Part shown: positions 46,786 to 56,316 of the stretch, piece by piece | Numbering within the stretch: position 1 is the stretch's first letter | Layout of the letters: each line of letters starts with the position of its first letter | Assembly: GCA_944392255.1 (NCBI GenBank) | Contig: CALXVY010000003.1 | Span: 49,443 to 113,442, forward strand | Length of the DNA: 64,000 nucleotides | From: an uncultured Alphaproteobacteria bacterium | GTDB lineage: Bacteria; Pseudomonadota; Alphaproteobacteria; RF32; CAG-239 | Direction: 5' to 3' | Position numbers and translations under genes: made by a program | Notes under the pieces: generated by a model | What the model was told of the DNA's origin: nothing | Databases searched by the model: none | Seen by the model: only the letters and a program-made list of their open reading frames with translations

Positions 46786-47766
46786 ATGGAATTATCAAAT
46801 CAAGAAGTGAAACTCCTTTCTCAAATGGAAAATTGGTGCACATATCGCCAATCTGAAGGAGCATTGATGGCATTTAATTCAATGTCTGGTAGGCTTGAGC
46901 CTTTGAAAAGTTTTAATTTGGACAATGTTCCAAAGTTTGATGCGTTGCTTTTGTTTGGCGGTAATCCACGTCCAGTGAAATATGCCGCCTTAGTGATGCA
47001 TTATTTTAAGGAAAAGTTTGGTTATTATCCGGAGTTTTTTACCATTGGCGGAGCTCCAAATAAAGGACAAAATTTTTCTAAGGCTGAAAATAGGTATTAT
47101 GAAGAGATGATGCTTGAACTTGGTTTCTCTCCAAGAATTATTCTTAAAAATCATATCTATTCCAATAGCCGCTCAACACAGGAAAATATTGTTGAAATTA
47201 AGCAATTGGCACAAAAAAATGCTGCATTATCTAAATATAGCAGACCAAGAATTGCTGTTGTTACAACGGCTGGATATTCTTTGCGGGCAGCACAGGAATT
47301 GGGGTTGGCTTTATCTGATTTTGAATTGTTGTTTTTTGAAACCCCCCTCACATCTCAAGATGAGGCTATATTTGTTTCAGAAAAGTATGAGGGGTACAAA
47401 ATTGATATTTTGATAGCTTCTGCTTGGCACTCTATGAACAGACAATCTTGGAATATTGAAAGATTGCCTTTGAGTACCGTAAAAATGAAATCTGCTCCGA
47501 GTTATGCTCTCTTGCATGATTTTGCGGCAAAGGGATATAATTTTTATATGTATCCCAATATGCTTACTTCTTTAGGGTTTAATGCTCAAGATGCTTATCA
47601 AATGCGCAATAGCCGCAAAATTGAAATTACCGGTTATAATCTTGAAGGAGAAAAAGTTGGAGAGGGCTGGCAAAATGCCGGTAATATTTTCAATCAAGAG
47701 CAGATTAAAAATTTTATTGAACAAGTTCATGAAGAATTTCTGGCTAAAGGAATTTTGATTGGATAA
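46786..47766 (+). CDS. DUF218 (YdcF-like) protein
   Basis: 326 residues. DUF218 features: DALLLFGGNPRPVKYAALVM near residue 50, FFTIGGAPNKGQNF, the partner strand SPRIILKNHIYSNSRSTQENIVEIK, and IAVVTTAGYSLRAAQE near residue 155, matching the family's conserved GG and T/S-x-x-N positions. No signal peptide, unlike SanA/ElyC. It is a second, divergent member besides the gene at 24196. No ribosome site is seen before the ATG (TTTTAAGTTATGG). Confidence 0.72.
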   Translation: MELSNQEVKLLSQMENWCTYRQSEGALMAFNSMSGRLEPLKSFNLDNVPKFDALLLFGGNPRPVKYAALVMHYFKEKFGYYPEFFTIGGAPNKGQNFSKAENRYYEEMMLELGFSPRIILKNHIYSNSRSTQENIVEIKQLAQKNAALSKYSRPRIAVVTTAGYSLRAAQELGLALSDFELLFFETPLTSQDEAIFVSEKYEGYKIDILIASAWHSMNRQSWNIERLPLSTVKMKSAPSYALLHDFAAKGYNFYMYPNMLTSLGFNAQDAYQMRNSRKIEITGYNLEGEKVGEGWQNAGNIFNQEQIKNFIEQVHEEFLAKGILIG

Positions 47767-47772
47767 AACACT

Positions 47773-47814
47773 ACAAAAAAAACACTCTGACATAAAAGTC
47801 AGAGTGTTTTTTTT
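47773..47814 (+). terminator. Bidirectional terminator, DUF218 gene / nifJ
   Basis: The stem AAAAACACTCTGAC / GTCAGAGTGTTTTT has T runs on both strands. Confidence 0.92.
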
Positions 47815-47838
47815 GTATCTAATCTACGCTAAAACCGA

Positions 47839-50800
47839 TTATTCGCCGGCTTCAACTTTGAACTCAGACATGTGCTCTAAGAGAGAACGTTTTTCATTGA
47901 CGTTTTCTTGAGCTTTGTTGAGCAAGTGCTCGTAGCGTTCCGGATTGGCTTTGTTGACAATTTGGAAACGTGTTTCGTTTGCCATATAGTCAGACAAAGG
48001 TTTAGACGGAGCTTTAGAGTCAAGCATCAATGGAGCTTTACCTTGAGCAATGTTTTCCGGATTGTAACGATACAACGGCCAAGAACCTGTTTCAACAGCG
48101 TCTTTTTGGTGGCTCAAACCATCAGCAAGGTTGAAACCTTGGGCAATACAGTGAGAGTATGCAATGATGATTGACGGACCATCATAAGCCTCTGCTTCGT
48201 TCATGGCTTTGATGACTTGTGCATCATTGGCACCAAAGGCAACCTGAGCAACATAAACATTGCCATAAGACATGGCAATCATGCCCAAATCTTTCTTCGG
48301 TAAAGACTTACCGGCTGTGGCAAACTTAGCAGAAGCACCCATCGGGGTAGCTTTAGATTGTTGACCACCGGTGTTAGAATATACACCTGTATCCATTACC
48401 AAGATGTTGATGTTCTTGCCGGATGCAATAGCATGATCCAAACCGCCGAAGCCAATATCATAAGCCCAGCCGTCACCACCCAAAATCCATACGGATTTCT
48501 TAATCAGGTAGTCAGCCAACTTATCCAAATGTTTAGCTTCTTCGGTGTTGATACCGGCCAATTTAGCACGCAATTCTTTTACATTGTCGCGTTGAGCATC
48601 AATTTCAACATCGGTTGATTGCGGGTTGTTCAAGATTTTTTCAACCAATTCGGCACCAATCTTGTCTTTCAAACCTTCAAGTAAAGATTTGGCAAAAGAG
48701 GTTTGTTGGTCGATAGAAAATCTCATACCCAAACCAAATTCGGCGTTGTCTTCAAACAAAGAGTTTGCCCAAGCCGGACCATGACCTTTTTCATCTTTAG
48801 CATACGGAGTTGTCGGCAAGTTACCAGAGTAAATTGAAGAACAACCAGTTGCGTTGGCAACAACCATGCGGTCACCAAATAATTGGGTCAACAATTTAAC
48901 ATATGGGGTTTCACCGCAGCCTGCGCAAGCACCGGAGAATTCAAACAAAGGTTGAATCATTTGGGTGGTCTTCGGTAAGTTTTTGGTAACTTCGGTACGT
49001 TTTACATAAGGCAATGTTGTAAAGAAGTTCCAGCATGCTTTTTGAACATCCAAGTGAGATTCGATATGATCCATATTGATAGCTTTCTTAGACGGATCAG
49101 CTTTGTTCTTAGCCGGACAAGCGCTGACGCAGATACCGCAGCCTGTGCAGTCTTCCGGAGACATTTGCCAAATGAATTGTTTGCCGGCAAATTCTTTTCC
49201 TTTGTATGCAGCAGACTTAAAGCCTTTCGGAGCGTTCTTCAATTCTTCTTCAGTTGCAACTTTCATACGGATAACGCCGTGTGGGCATACCAAAGAGCAT
49301 TTACCGCATTGGATACATGTATCTGGATCCCAAACCGGAATTTCGGTTGCAATGCAGCGTTTTTCGTATTGAGTTGTTCCTGTCGGCCAGGTTCCGTCAA
49401 CAACTTCTTCAAAAGCAGAAACCGGCAATTCATTACCACGGTCAGCAATGATTTCGGCAGTTACTTTCTTGACAAATTCAGGAGCATCGGCCGGAACAGG
49501 ATCCAAACGATGGAATTTAGAAGTAACGTTTGACGGATATTCAACTTTGTGCAAGTGAGCCAAGGTCGCATCAACAGCAGCAAAGTTCTTTTGAACAATG
49601 GCATCGCCTTTTTTGCTATAAGTTTTCTTAATAGCATTTTTAATTTGTGCAATGGCTTCATCTTTCGGCAAAATGTTAGAAATTGCGAAGAAGCATGCTT
49701 GCATGATGGTATTAATGCGTTGGCCCATACCGGTTTCACGAGCAACGTCAACGGCGTTGATGGTGTAGAAGTTCAATTTCTTATTGATGATTTCTTCTTG
49801 AACTTCAATCGGTAAATGATCCCAAACTTCTTTTTCGCTGTAAGGAGCGTTTAATAAGAAGGTGGCACCTGGTTTAGCAATTTTCAAAATATCAACTTTT
49901 CTCATGAACGGAAATTGGTGGCAAGCAACAAAGTCTGCCTTGTTAATGAGGTAAGCTGATTTAATTGGGTTGTCAGAAAAACGCAAGTGAGATGTGGTCA
50001 TTGAACCTGATTTACGAGAGTCATAAACAAAGTAACCTTGACCATATTTACCGGCGTCTTCAGCAATAATCTTAATGGAGTTTTTGTTTGCACCAACGGT
50101 ACCATCAGCACCCAAGCCGAAGAATACGGCACGAACAACGTCTTTGGGTTCGGTATCAATAGAATCATCAAACGGTAAAGATGTTTTGTTTACATCATCA
50201 GTGATACCAACAGAGAATCCATTAATCGGTTTTGCTGCAAAGCCATTATCAAATACGGCTTTGACCATACCCGGAGTGAATTCTTTTGAAGACAAGCCAT
50301 AACGACCGCCAACAATTTTCGGCATTGAAGCAATGTCGCCACGAGCAAAAGCTTGAGTGATAGTGGCAACAACATCCAAGTACAAGGGTTCACCAATAGA
50401 GCCTGATTCTTTGGTTCTATCCAAAACAGAAACAACTTTAACAGTTTTGGGTAGAGCTTTTAAGAAAGATTTTTCAGGGAAGGGACGATACAAGTGAACT
50501 TTCAATACACCGAGTTTAGCACCTTGAGCATTGAGGTATGCAATGGCTTCTTCAGCTGTTTCACCGCCAGAACCCATGATAACGATAACTTGTTCGGCAT
50601 CAGCGGCACCAACATAATCAACAACATGGTATTGACGACCGGAAATTTTAGCAAACTTATCCATTTCTTCTTGGACAATGCCTTCAACTTTGTGATAGTA
50701 GGGGTTGGCAGCTTCACGACCTTGGAAAAATACGTCAGGGTTTTGAGCTGTACCGCGGATAACCGGAGCTTCCGGTCGAAGAGCATGTTTAGCATTGAAA

Positions 50801-51405
50801 GAATAGTCAACACCTTCAAGCATGGCTCTCAAATCATCATCGGAAAGGAGTTTGATTTTTTTGATTTCGTGAGAAGTACGGAAACCATCAAAGAAGTGCA
50901 TGAACGGAACGCGAGAACGCAAAGTAGAAGTTTGAGCAATAGCGGCAAAGTCATGTGCTTCTTGAACAGAGTTTGAGCAGAGCATTGCAAAACCGGTTTG
51001 ACGGCAAGACATAACGTCTGAATGGTCGCCAAAAATTGATAATGCATGATACGCCAGTGAACGAGCTGCAACATGCATTACAAACGGAGAAAGCTCACCG
51101 GCAATTTTGTACATATTTGGAATCATTAACAACAAACCTTGCGAAGCAGTAAATGTTGTTGTTAATGCGCCGGCTTGGATAGCGCCGTGACATGCACCGG
51201 CTGCGCCAGCTTCGGATTGCATTTCTTGAACTTCAGGAATCATTCCCCAAATGTTCTTTTGTTTTGCAGCAGACCACGCATCTGCCCATTCACCCATCGG
51301 AGAAGACGGGGTAATCGGGTAAATGACGCAGACTTCATTCATGCGGTGGGCAACAGAAGCGGCAGCCTCGTTACCATCCATCATTTTCATCTTAACGTCT
51401 GACAT
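47839..51405 (-). CDS. nifJ: Pyruvate:ferredoxin (flavodoxin) oxidoreductase
   Basis: 1188 residues, the full length of the single-chain enzyme. The N-terminal domain I has VCVIYPITPSSPMGEWADAW. The two 4Fe-4S sites are CIQCGKCSLVCP (about residue 693) and CTGCGICVSACP (about 750). The TPP-binding domain has FSGACAGCGETPYVKLL, ATGCSSIYSGNLP and GGDGWAYDIGFGGLDH. It converts pyruvate and CoA to acetyl-CoA and CO2, passing electrons to ferredoxin or flavodoxin. It is oxygen-sensitive, so it marks anaerobic metabolism. AAGGAT precedes the ATG, with a hairpin in the leader at 51437-51476. It appears to be monocistronic. Confidence 0.98.
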   Translation of the reverse strand: MSDVKMKMMDGNEAAASVAHRMNEVCVIYPITPSSPMGEWADAWSAAKQKNIWGMIPEVQEMQSEAGAAGACHGAIQAGALTTTFTASQGLLLMIPNMYKIAGELSPFVMHVAARSLAYHALSIFGDHSDVMSCRQTGFAMLCSNSVQEAHDFAAIAQTSTLRSRVPFMHFFDGFRTSHEIKKIKLLSDDDLRAMLEGVDYSFNAKHALRPEAPVIRGTAQNPDVFFQGREAANPYYHKVEGIVQEEMDKFAKISGRQYHVVDYVGAADAEQVIVIMGSGGETAEEAIAYLNAQGAKLGVLKVHLYRPFPEKSFLKALPKTVKVVSVLDRTKESGSIGEPLYLDVVATITQAFARGDIASMPKIVGGRYGLSSKEFTPGMVKAVFDNGFAAKPINGFSVGITDDVNKTSLPFDDSIDTEPKDVVRAVFFGLGADGTVGANKNSIKIIAEDAGKYGQGYFVYDSRKSGSMTTSHLRFSDNPIKSAYLINKADFVACHQFPFMRKVDILKIAKPGATFLLNAPYSEKEVWDHLPIEVQEEIINKKLNFYTINAVDVARETGMGQRINTIMQACFFAISNILPKDEAIAQIKNAIKKTYSKKGDAIVQKNFAAVDATLAHLHKVEYPSNVTSKFHRLDPVPADAPEFVKKVTAEIIADRGNELPVSAFEEVVDGTWPTGTTQYEKRCIATEIPVWDPDTCIQCGKCSLVCPHGVIRMKVATEEELKNAPKGFKSAAYKGKEFAGKQFIWQMSPEDCTGCGICVSACPAKNKADPSKKAINMDHIESHLDVQKACWNFFTTLPYVKRTEVTKNLPKTTQMIQPLFEFSGACAGCGETPYVKLLTQLFGDRMVVANATGCSSIYSGNLPTTPYAKDEKGHGPAWANSLFEDNAEFGLGMRFSIDQQTSFAKSLLEGLKDKIGAELVEKILNNPQSTDVEIDAQRDNVKELRAKLAGINTEEAKHLDKLADYLIKKSVWILGGDGWAYDIGFGGLDHAIASGKNINILVMDTGVYSNTGGQQSKATPMGASAKFATAGKSLPKKDLGMIAMSYGNVYVAQVAFGANDAQVIKAMNEAEAYDGPSIIIAYSHCIAQGFNLADGLSHQKDAVETGSWPLYRYNPENIAQGKAPLMLDSKAPSKPLSDYMANETRFQIVNKANPERYEHLLNKAQENVNEKRSLLEHMSEFKVEAGE

Positions 51406-51436
51406 ATTTTATCCTTAATAAAAGTTGAGACAATAA

Positions 51437-51476
51437 AAGCCGGAGCTAGACGGTTTTACGCCTTATCTACCGGCTT
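51437..51476 (-). promoter_or_regulatory. Hairpin in the nifJ 5' leader
   Basis: On the minus strand, AAGCCGG pairs with CCGGCTT 33 bases later, and an inner TAGA/TCTA and GG/CC stem can extend it. It ends about 30 bases before the nifJ ATG and is followed by only four T residues. It could be a regulatory leader, an mRNA-stabilising stem or a weak attenuator. Confidence 0.45.
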
Positions 51477-51679
51477 GGGTTATTTTTTATAGAATCTTTC
51501 TATATGCGCGTTTTTATATCACGATTTTTTTCAAAAATCTATTAAAAAAGTTACTTAGTTCGTGTCTTTTTTTTATAAAGAGTGAGAATTTTGATATGCT
51601 TTTTTATGGACAAATGTATTAATTGGTGCTAGTTTTTGGGTTATATTAAGTATAATTATTTCCTAAAAATATTAAAATT

Positions 51680-52351
51680 ATGATGTATGCTGATTTTGAG
51701 TTCGTTTTTAAGATGAGCAAACGCTCAGAACTTTATGGTCGCTATATTCTTGGTAGCGAAGTTGTGCAAGCTTTTGAAAAAGATTTATCTCTGTTGCTTG
51801 ATGTTTTTAAGAGATATTATTCAGATGATTTTGAAAGCTTGTGTGCCGAGCAAAAATCTGTTTTTGCTAAGTTTGAAAAAATTGCAAGTTGTTATCCTGA
51901 AGTTTTGGATAATGATATGTTTTTAGATTTTCTTTCTGAGGTTTTGGCTTCCGGATATTTACCTAATCCAATTGTTTATTGTGAGGCAAATTTGATTGAT
52001 GAGACGGAAATGGCTCAAGTTGCTGTCTTATATTTGCAATATGAAAATGTGCAACAATGGATTATCAATCATTGGTCTTATTGTAAAAAATATAAAATAT
52101 CTTTGGGAGAAGCTTTGTATGCAGAGCCTTTAAAACTTTCAAAATTAGTGCGTTTATGCCATATGCATTATGGGAAAAAAGCTTTAGCTTTATTGTTGGT
52201 AATTTGGGGATGCGGTGTTTTGTGTTGGTTTGAAACGGCTTATCCTTTGGTTATTTTATTAATGCTGGGGATTTTTTATTTTATGTTCAAAGAAGTATGT
52301 TCCTATTTATTGGAAGCTGGATATAGGCAAAAAAAACTGATATGGCGTTGA
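51680..52351 (+). CDS. Membrane-anchored protein of unknown function
   Basis: 223 residues. A soluble helical part (1-165) is followed by two membrane segments near the C-terminus (ALALLLVIWGCGVLCWF and YPLVILLMLGIFYFMF) and a basic tail (YRQKKLIWR), so the N-terminus probably faces the cytoplasm. No ribosome site before the ATG. A strong terminator follows. No family recognised. Confidence 0.5.
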   Translation: MMYADFEFVFKMSKRSELYGRYILGSEVVQAFEKDLSLLLDVFKRYYSDDFESLCAEQKSVFAKFEKIASCYPEVLDNDMFLDFLSEVLASGYLPNPIVYCEANLIDETEMAQVAVLYLQYENVQQWIINHWSYCKKYKISLGEALYAEPLKLSKLVRLCHMHYGKKALALLLVIWGCGVLCWFETAYPLVILLMLGIFYFMFKEVCSYLLEAGYRQKKLIWR

Positions 52352-52358
52352 AGATTGA

Positions 52359-52396
52359 GAGCTTTGCATAATTTTTGTGCAAAGCTCTTTTTTTAT
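52359..52396 (+). terminator. Terminator before tRNA-Gly
   Basis: The stem AGAGCTTTGCA / TGCAAAGCTCT is followed by seven T residues. Confidence 0.9.
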
Positions 52397-52437
52397 TTTG
52401 CAACTTTTATAAATGAGCGTATTTTATAACTTGCTAT

Positions 52438-52512
52438 GCAGGCATAATTCAATGGTTAGAATGCGAGCTTCCCAAGCTTGAAATGCGGGTTCGATTCCCG
52501 TTGCCTGCTCCA
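52438..52512 (+). tRNA. tRNA-Gly (anticodon CCC)
   Basis: A 75-base cloverleaf with encoded CCA. The acceptor stem is GCAGGCA / TGCCTGC. The anticodon stem GAGC / GCTT surrounds the loop TTCCCAA, giving anticodon CCC, which reads the GGG codon. The T arm is GCGGG-TTCGATT-CCCGT. The discriminator base is T, as usual for bacterial tRNA-Gly. Confidence 0.95.
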
Positions 52513-52658
52513 TACACATAAAAATAGCATTTAAAAATTTTTGTTTTCACATTTTAAAAATTAATCTCTTAAAACTGTTGGTTTTCCTTTACACCTTGTT
52601 GACAAGTTTATTAAAAGTTTATTTAATGTTTTTATGTTGTCTTTAGAGGTGAAAAAAT

Positions 52659-53543
52659 ATGGGTAAATTGGCTTATTTTCGTGTTTATCTTTTGAAAATA
52701 TTATATCGCTTAATTGTGCCGCTTTTGTATCGAAATAAACAGGTGCGTAAAGCTCATTTGAAGGCATGGACTACTCGTACAGAAAAAAAATATTTGGAAC
52801 GTTATCTTTATGTTTTGCATGAAAATGAACCCAACTTACTTCCTTGTCCAAAAATAATTTGGGTATGTTGGTTGCAAGGAATGGATAAAGCACCAGAAGT
52901 CGTAAAAAAATGTTTTGCTTCTTTGCAACGAAATTGTGCCGATTTTGAAATTAGAGTGATTACTTTTGAAAATATAAAACAATATGCCAATTTGCCTGAT
53001 TATATTTGGAAAAAATATCAAGAAAAGAAAATTTCCAATACAGAATTTTCGGATTTGTTGCGCTTGGCTTTGCTTTCTGAAAATGGCGGATATTGGATTG
53101 ATTCTACTGTGTTTTTGACAGATAGAATACCTGAAGAAATTTTAACATCAGAATTTTTTGCTTATCATGCTCGTATTCATTTGAAAAATAATAATTGGTT
53201 TTTAAAAGCTTCTGCCGGCGATTTGATTATTTCTAATATGAAAAATTTGATGTTTGAATATTGGAAGCATGAAAACCGCTTGATGAATTATTTTTTGTAT
53301 CATCTCTTTTTTGATTTGATGATGGAAAAAAACGCTGTCTTGGCGGCAAAGTGGAACAAAGCTCCTTTGCTTTATGATGATTGTTATGATTTGGAATATA
53401 ATTTCTTTACACCGTATTCTGAAACTTTATGGCAGGAAATAAAAGCTAAAAATTCTATTCATAAGTTGAGTTACAAATATAAAAAAGATAAAAGTTTGTC
53501 CGGAACTTTTTTAGAAAAATTGCTTCATGATGAACTTCGATAG
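52659..53543 (+). CDS. Capsular polysaccharide-type glycosyltransferase (Caps_synth/GT32-like)
   Basis: 294 residues. PKIIWVCWLQGMDKAPEVVKKCFASLQRN (from about residue 64) is the start of the Caps_synth/GT32-like fold. SDLLRLALLSENGGYWIDSTVFLTDRIP near residue 130 carries the metal/sugar-nucleotide motif; the usual DxD is IDST here, as often in this group. It probably adds a sugar to a capsule or surface glycan from a nucleotide sugar. It has a basic N-terminus and no signal. GAGGTG precedes the ATG. It is the first of three plus-strand genes downstream of tRNA-Gly. Confidence 0.82.
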   Translation: MGKLAYFRVYLLKILYRLIVPLLYRNKQVRKAHLKAWTTRTEKKYLERYLYVLHENEPNLLPCPKIIWVCWLQGMDKAPEVVKKCFASLQRNCADFEIRVITFENIKQYANLPDYIWKKYQEKKISNTEFSDLLRLALLSENGGYWIDSTVFLTDRIPEEILTSEFFAYHARIHLKNNNWFLKASAGDLIISNMKNLMFEYWKHENRLMNYFLYHLFFDLMMEKNAVLAAKWNKAPLLYDDCYDLEYNFFTPYSETLWQEIKAKNSIHKLSYKYKKDKSLSGTFLEKLLHDELR

Positions 53544-53562
53544 AAAAATTTGAGTAGATATA

Positions 53563-54141
53563 ATGGTGAATGAACAATATAAACTTTTGGGGCGAAAAGT
53601 AGAAGATTTGCGCCAAAAAGAAGATTTTTATCCTACGCCGCGTTATGTAACGGAAGCGCTTCTGAATAATTATCAATTTGAAGGAAAAATTTGGGAGCCG
53701 GCTTGTGGTGATGGCCGGCTTTCCGATGTACTTTTAGAACATTATGCCGATGTGGAAAGCTCTGATTTGGTTGACAGAGGTTATGGACAAGGTGGGGTGG
53801 ACTTTTTGAACTCAAATAAGACAGCGCCGAATATCATTACAAATCCACCATTCCATTTGGCATATGAGTTTATTGTACAAGGTTTGAAGCTCTCTGAAAA
53901 ATGTTTAGCTTTACTTCTTCCTATTCGCTACCTGACAGGTAAAAAAAGAGCTAAACTTTATGCTGAATTTCCGCCGGCAAAAGTGATTGTTATTCCCAAT
54001 AAAGTTGACTTTTTGGGCTTTGGTTCTCCAGCAATGGAGTTTGCTTGGTTTGTGTGGGAGAAAGGCGTTAAACAAACAACAATTACTTGGGCTGATGTCA
54101 AAAATGCCGATTTAAAAGAAAAGAGAAAAAAGAATGCGTAA
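53563..54141 (+). CDS. Phage-like SAM-dependent methyltransferase
   Basis: 192 residues. DFYPTPRYVTEALL at residue 21, IWEPACGDGRLSDVLLEHY (SAM motif I), SSDLVDRGYGQGGVDFL, and the amino-methylase motif IITNPPFHLAYEF near residue 88, followed by LALLLPIRYLTGKKRA and MEFAWFVWEKG. This set is typical of small methyltransferases carried by phages and prophages, probably acting on DNA adenine or cytosine amino groups. No cognate restriction enzyme is adjacent. Its end overlaps the phosphatase gene by 8 bases. Confidence 0.8.
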   Translation: MVNEQYKLLGRKVEDLRQKEDFYPTPRYVTEALLNNYQFEGKIWEPACGDGRLSDVLLEHYADVESSDLVDRGYGQGGVDFLNSNKTAPNIITNPPFHLAYEFIVQGLKLSEKCLALLLPIRYLTGKKRAKLYAEFPPAKVIVIPNKVDFLGFGSPAMEFAWFVWEKGVKQTTITWADVKNADLKEKRKKNA

Positions 54142-54712
54142 AGATTTTTATGTTTTTCGTCATGGTGAAACTGAGCTTAATAAGCAAAAACGCTGGCAAG
54201 GTTCCGGAATGGATTATGATTTAAATGAAAATGGTGTTTTGCAGGCGAAAGGTTTGATTGAAAAGCTCAAAAATAGAGGTTTGGAAAAAATTTATTCCAG
54301 TCCTTTAATCAGAGCTAAACATACGGCAGAAGTTGTGGCAGAAGCTTTAAAGATTCCCGTAGAAGTCCGTTATGATTTGCGTGAGTGTTTTTATGGTCAA
54401 GCTGAAGGACAATTAATTGCTGACTTACAAAAAAATGTTCCTGAAATTGTCAATAATTGGAATAGTCCGAAATATTTTGATATTCGCTTTGAAAACGGCG
54501 AAAGCAAGAAAGAAGCTTTAGACAGAGTGTTAAAAGAACTAATTAAACTAACAGATGAAAATTTTAAAATTGCAGGAGTGGCTATTCATGGCGGAACTAT
54601 GGGGGCTATGCTCAACTATTTGCATTATGATTTTGACAAGCTTCAAAATTGCGCTGCTTTCCATTTAGTCTTTGATGATGGACAATGGAGGGTGGAAGGT
54701 GATGTGTTTTAA
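54134..54712 (+). CDS. Histidine phosphatase family protein (phosphoglycerate mutase-like)
   Basis: 192 residues. The RHG motif FRHGETELNKQ lies at residues 8-18 (catalytic His), IYSSPLIRAKHTAEVVAEAL follows, and the second catalytic His is in AIHGGTMGAML near residue 150. The family removes phosphate from small molecules or proteins through a phosphohistidine; without more context the substrate (sugar phosphate, alpha-ribazole phosphate or other) is unknown. It overlaps the methyltransferase gene and converges on the Cys-rich gene. Confidence 0.87.
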   Translation: MRKDFYVFRHGETELNKQKRWQGSGMDYDLNENGVLQAKGLIEKLKNRGLEKIYSSPLIRAKHTAEVVAEALKIPVEVRYDLRECFYGQAEGQLIADLQKNVPEIVNNWNSPKYFDIRFENGESKKEALDRVLKELIKLTDENFKIAGVAIHGGTMGAMLNYLHYDFDKLQNCAAFHLVFDDGQWRVEGDVF

Positions 54713-54747
54713 TTAGCCAAAATAATTTATTATAAAAAAACTATTTC

Positions 54748-54776
54748 AAAAAAAAGGCTCCATTCTGGAGCCTTTG
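54748..54776 (-). terminator. Terminator of the Cys-rich repeat gene
   Basis: On the minus strand, AAAGGCTCC / GGAGCCTTT is followed by eight T residues. It is nearly the same sequence as the terminator at 63087-63121. Confidence 0.9.
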
Positions 54777-54784
54777 CTATATTT

Positions 54785-56176
54785 TTAGTCAATCCAACAA
54801 CATGTTGGGTCAAAACCGCTTTGAGTATAACAACAAGTGCATGTATATGTTGTTTCGGGATCTAAATAGTTATCACGAGAATATGTCTGTTTATAACAAG
54901 TACCTTTAGCTCCACAAGAACAAGTAATTGTTGCTGTTTCTTGTACCCGACCAACGGAAGAACAGGTATAATCGTAAAAACCTGTAAATCCACTAGGACA
55001 AGAGGTGAAAGAATGAACATGAGATTCTTTATAACAATAGCCAGAGGTTGCGCCACAAGAACATTTTTTAGGTGTTGATGTTGGGTTAGACATACCAGCA
55101 CTTGAAGCTTGATATCCGCTTGGGCAAGTATAAGAGTGCGAGTGGGATTCTTTATAACAAGTACCAGAAGTAGCACCACAAGAGCATTTCTTTGCTGTTG
55201 AAACTGGACTAATCATACCAGAGCTTGAGGCTTGATAACCACTCGGACAAGTATAAGAGTGAGCGACACAAGTATTACCACTTTGGTGATATCCAGAGTT
55301 ACATCCAGTCATTTTATACATTGTAGCCCCACCGCCACATGTTGTCGTTTGTTTAGAGCAAGATGAGCATGTTGCATTAGCAGGACAAGCCGAGAGGGTA
55401 TATCCAGAACAAGTGTTGGCAATACAATCTTTCTCGCAACCGCCATTCTTTTCATGATATCCGGGGTTGCATTTCCAACCGGTTTGAATTTGATGGCTAC
55501 CAGAGCCGTCATTACAAGAAGAATAGGTATAAGAAGAGTTAGCGGGTTTGGTTGTAATCTTATGAGTACAAGCAACACAGCATTTACGCGTGTTTTGTCC
55601 GCAACCATTATCGCAATTTTGTGTTCCATTGGTACAATTGCTTTGGTTTGCAGTCGGTGTACAAGATTTTTTGATACACTTACCATCGCAATATTGCGTA
55701 CATTTATCATTGGCATAAGTTAAAGATACGGTTGCCGGACACACGCATTTTTCATATTTGCCGTCACAACTGGTGCCGCCCAAAACATAAGGAGCGGTAC
55801 AAGAAGTTTTGTTAAATTGTGATAAACATTTACATTCAGTGTAATAACCGGCCAAAAACGGGCAACGAGAAGCGGCAACCACAGCTCGAGGGTATTTACA
55901 GTTAGATGTTGTATAGAGCTTGCTCTTATCTTCACAAGAAGTAGCTTGGTTATAGTCTCCTTCGGTGGTATTACCGCTGAACTTAAAATCAGTTTTCGAA
56001 GCCTCGGGCAAAAATGTGGCACGAGCCAACTGATAAGCCTGAGGTATAGGCTTTAATTCGTGAGTGTAGGCTAGTGTGTCATGCGAAGGCGGGTCAAGAG
56101 CCATAGCTGAAGAGTTACAAACAGAACTGATTAAAGCAATCAGCACTGAAGATAAACAAAGTACAGAATGTTTCAT
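54785..56176 (-). CDS. Secreted cysteine-rich repeat protein
   Basis: 463 residues. A signal peptide (MKHSVLCLSSVLIALISSVC..AMA) is followed by a mature part packed with cysteines. Residues about 60-300 hold short Cys-loop modules (CSKQTTTCGGG; CNPGYHEKNGGCEKDC). Residues 305-430 contain three repeats of about 40 residues that start HSYTCPSGYQ and end CSCGATSGxCYKES, the last one divergent. A ribosome site GGAGG precedes the ATG. A paralogue lies at 63128-64000. It probably forms a disulfide-stabilised surface or secreted fibre; similar proteins occur in uncultured gut alphaproteobacteria as I remember them, with no known function. Confidence 0.75.
   Translation of the reverse strand: MKHSVLCLSSVLIALISSVCNSSAMALDPPSHDTLAYTHELKPIPQAYQLARATFLPEASKTDFKFSGNTTEGDYNQATSCEDKSKLYTTSNCKYPRAVVAASRCPFLAGYYTECKCLSQFNKTSCTAPYVLGGTSCDGKYEKCVCPATVSLTYANDKCTQYCDGKCIKKSCTPTANQSNCTNGTQNCDNGCGQNTRKCCVACTHKITTKPANSSYTYSSCNDGSGSHQIQTGWKCNPGYHEKNGGCEKDCIANTCSGYTLSACPANATCSSCSKQTTTCGGGATMYKMTGCNSGYHQSGNTCVAHSYTCPSGYQASSSGMISPVSTAKKCSCGATSGTCYKESHSHSYTCPSGYQASSAGMSNPTSTPKKCSCGATSGYCYKESHVHSFTSCPSGFTGFYDYTCSSVGRVQETATITCSCGAKGTCYKQTYSRDNYLDPETTYTCTCCYTQSGFDPTCCWID
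54890..55262 (-). repeat. Three ~120-base tandem repeats inside the Cys-rich gene
   Basis: Units near 55143-55262, 55023-55139 and 54890-55015. The first two are similar at DNA level, coding HSYTCPSGYQ...CSCGATSG; the third is divergent (HSFTSCPSGF...CSCGAKG). Units of the same type occur at 63660-63900. Confidence 0.75.
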
Positions 56177-56316
56177 AACACGCCTCCATGAAATAATAAG
56201 AATTAAAGCCTATACTATCCATGATAAACGTTTTTTTTTTTTTGCAACCGAAAATTAAAGAAGGCGATAAATTTGTAAGAGTAAAGACTTGTTTTTAAAA
56301 GAAATGTGTTTGAACG

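Noticed and set aside
54890..55262. Possible CRISPR array, because of evenly spaced repeats
   Set aside because: The repeats are about 120 bases, in frame and protein-coding, with no short repeat/spacer pattern.
56229..56245. Run of about fourteen T residues before the Cys-rich gene
   Set aside because: No stem precedes it; it looks like a simple homopolymer in AT-rich spacer.
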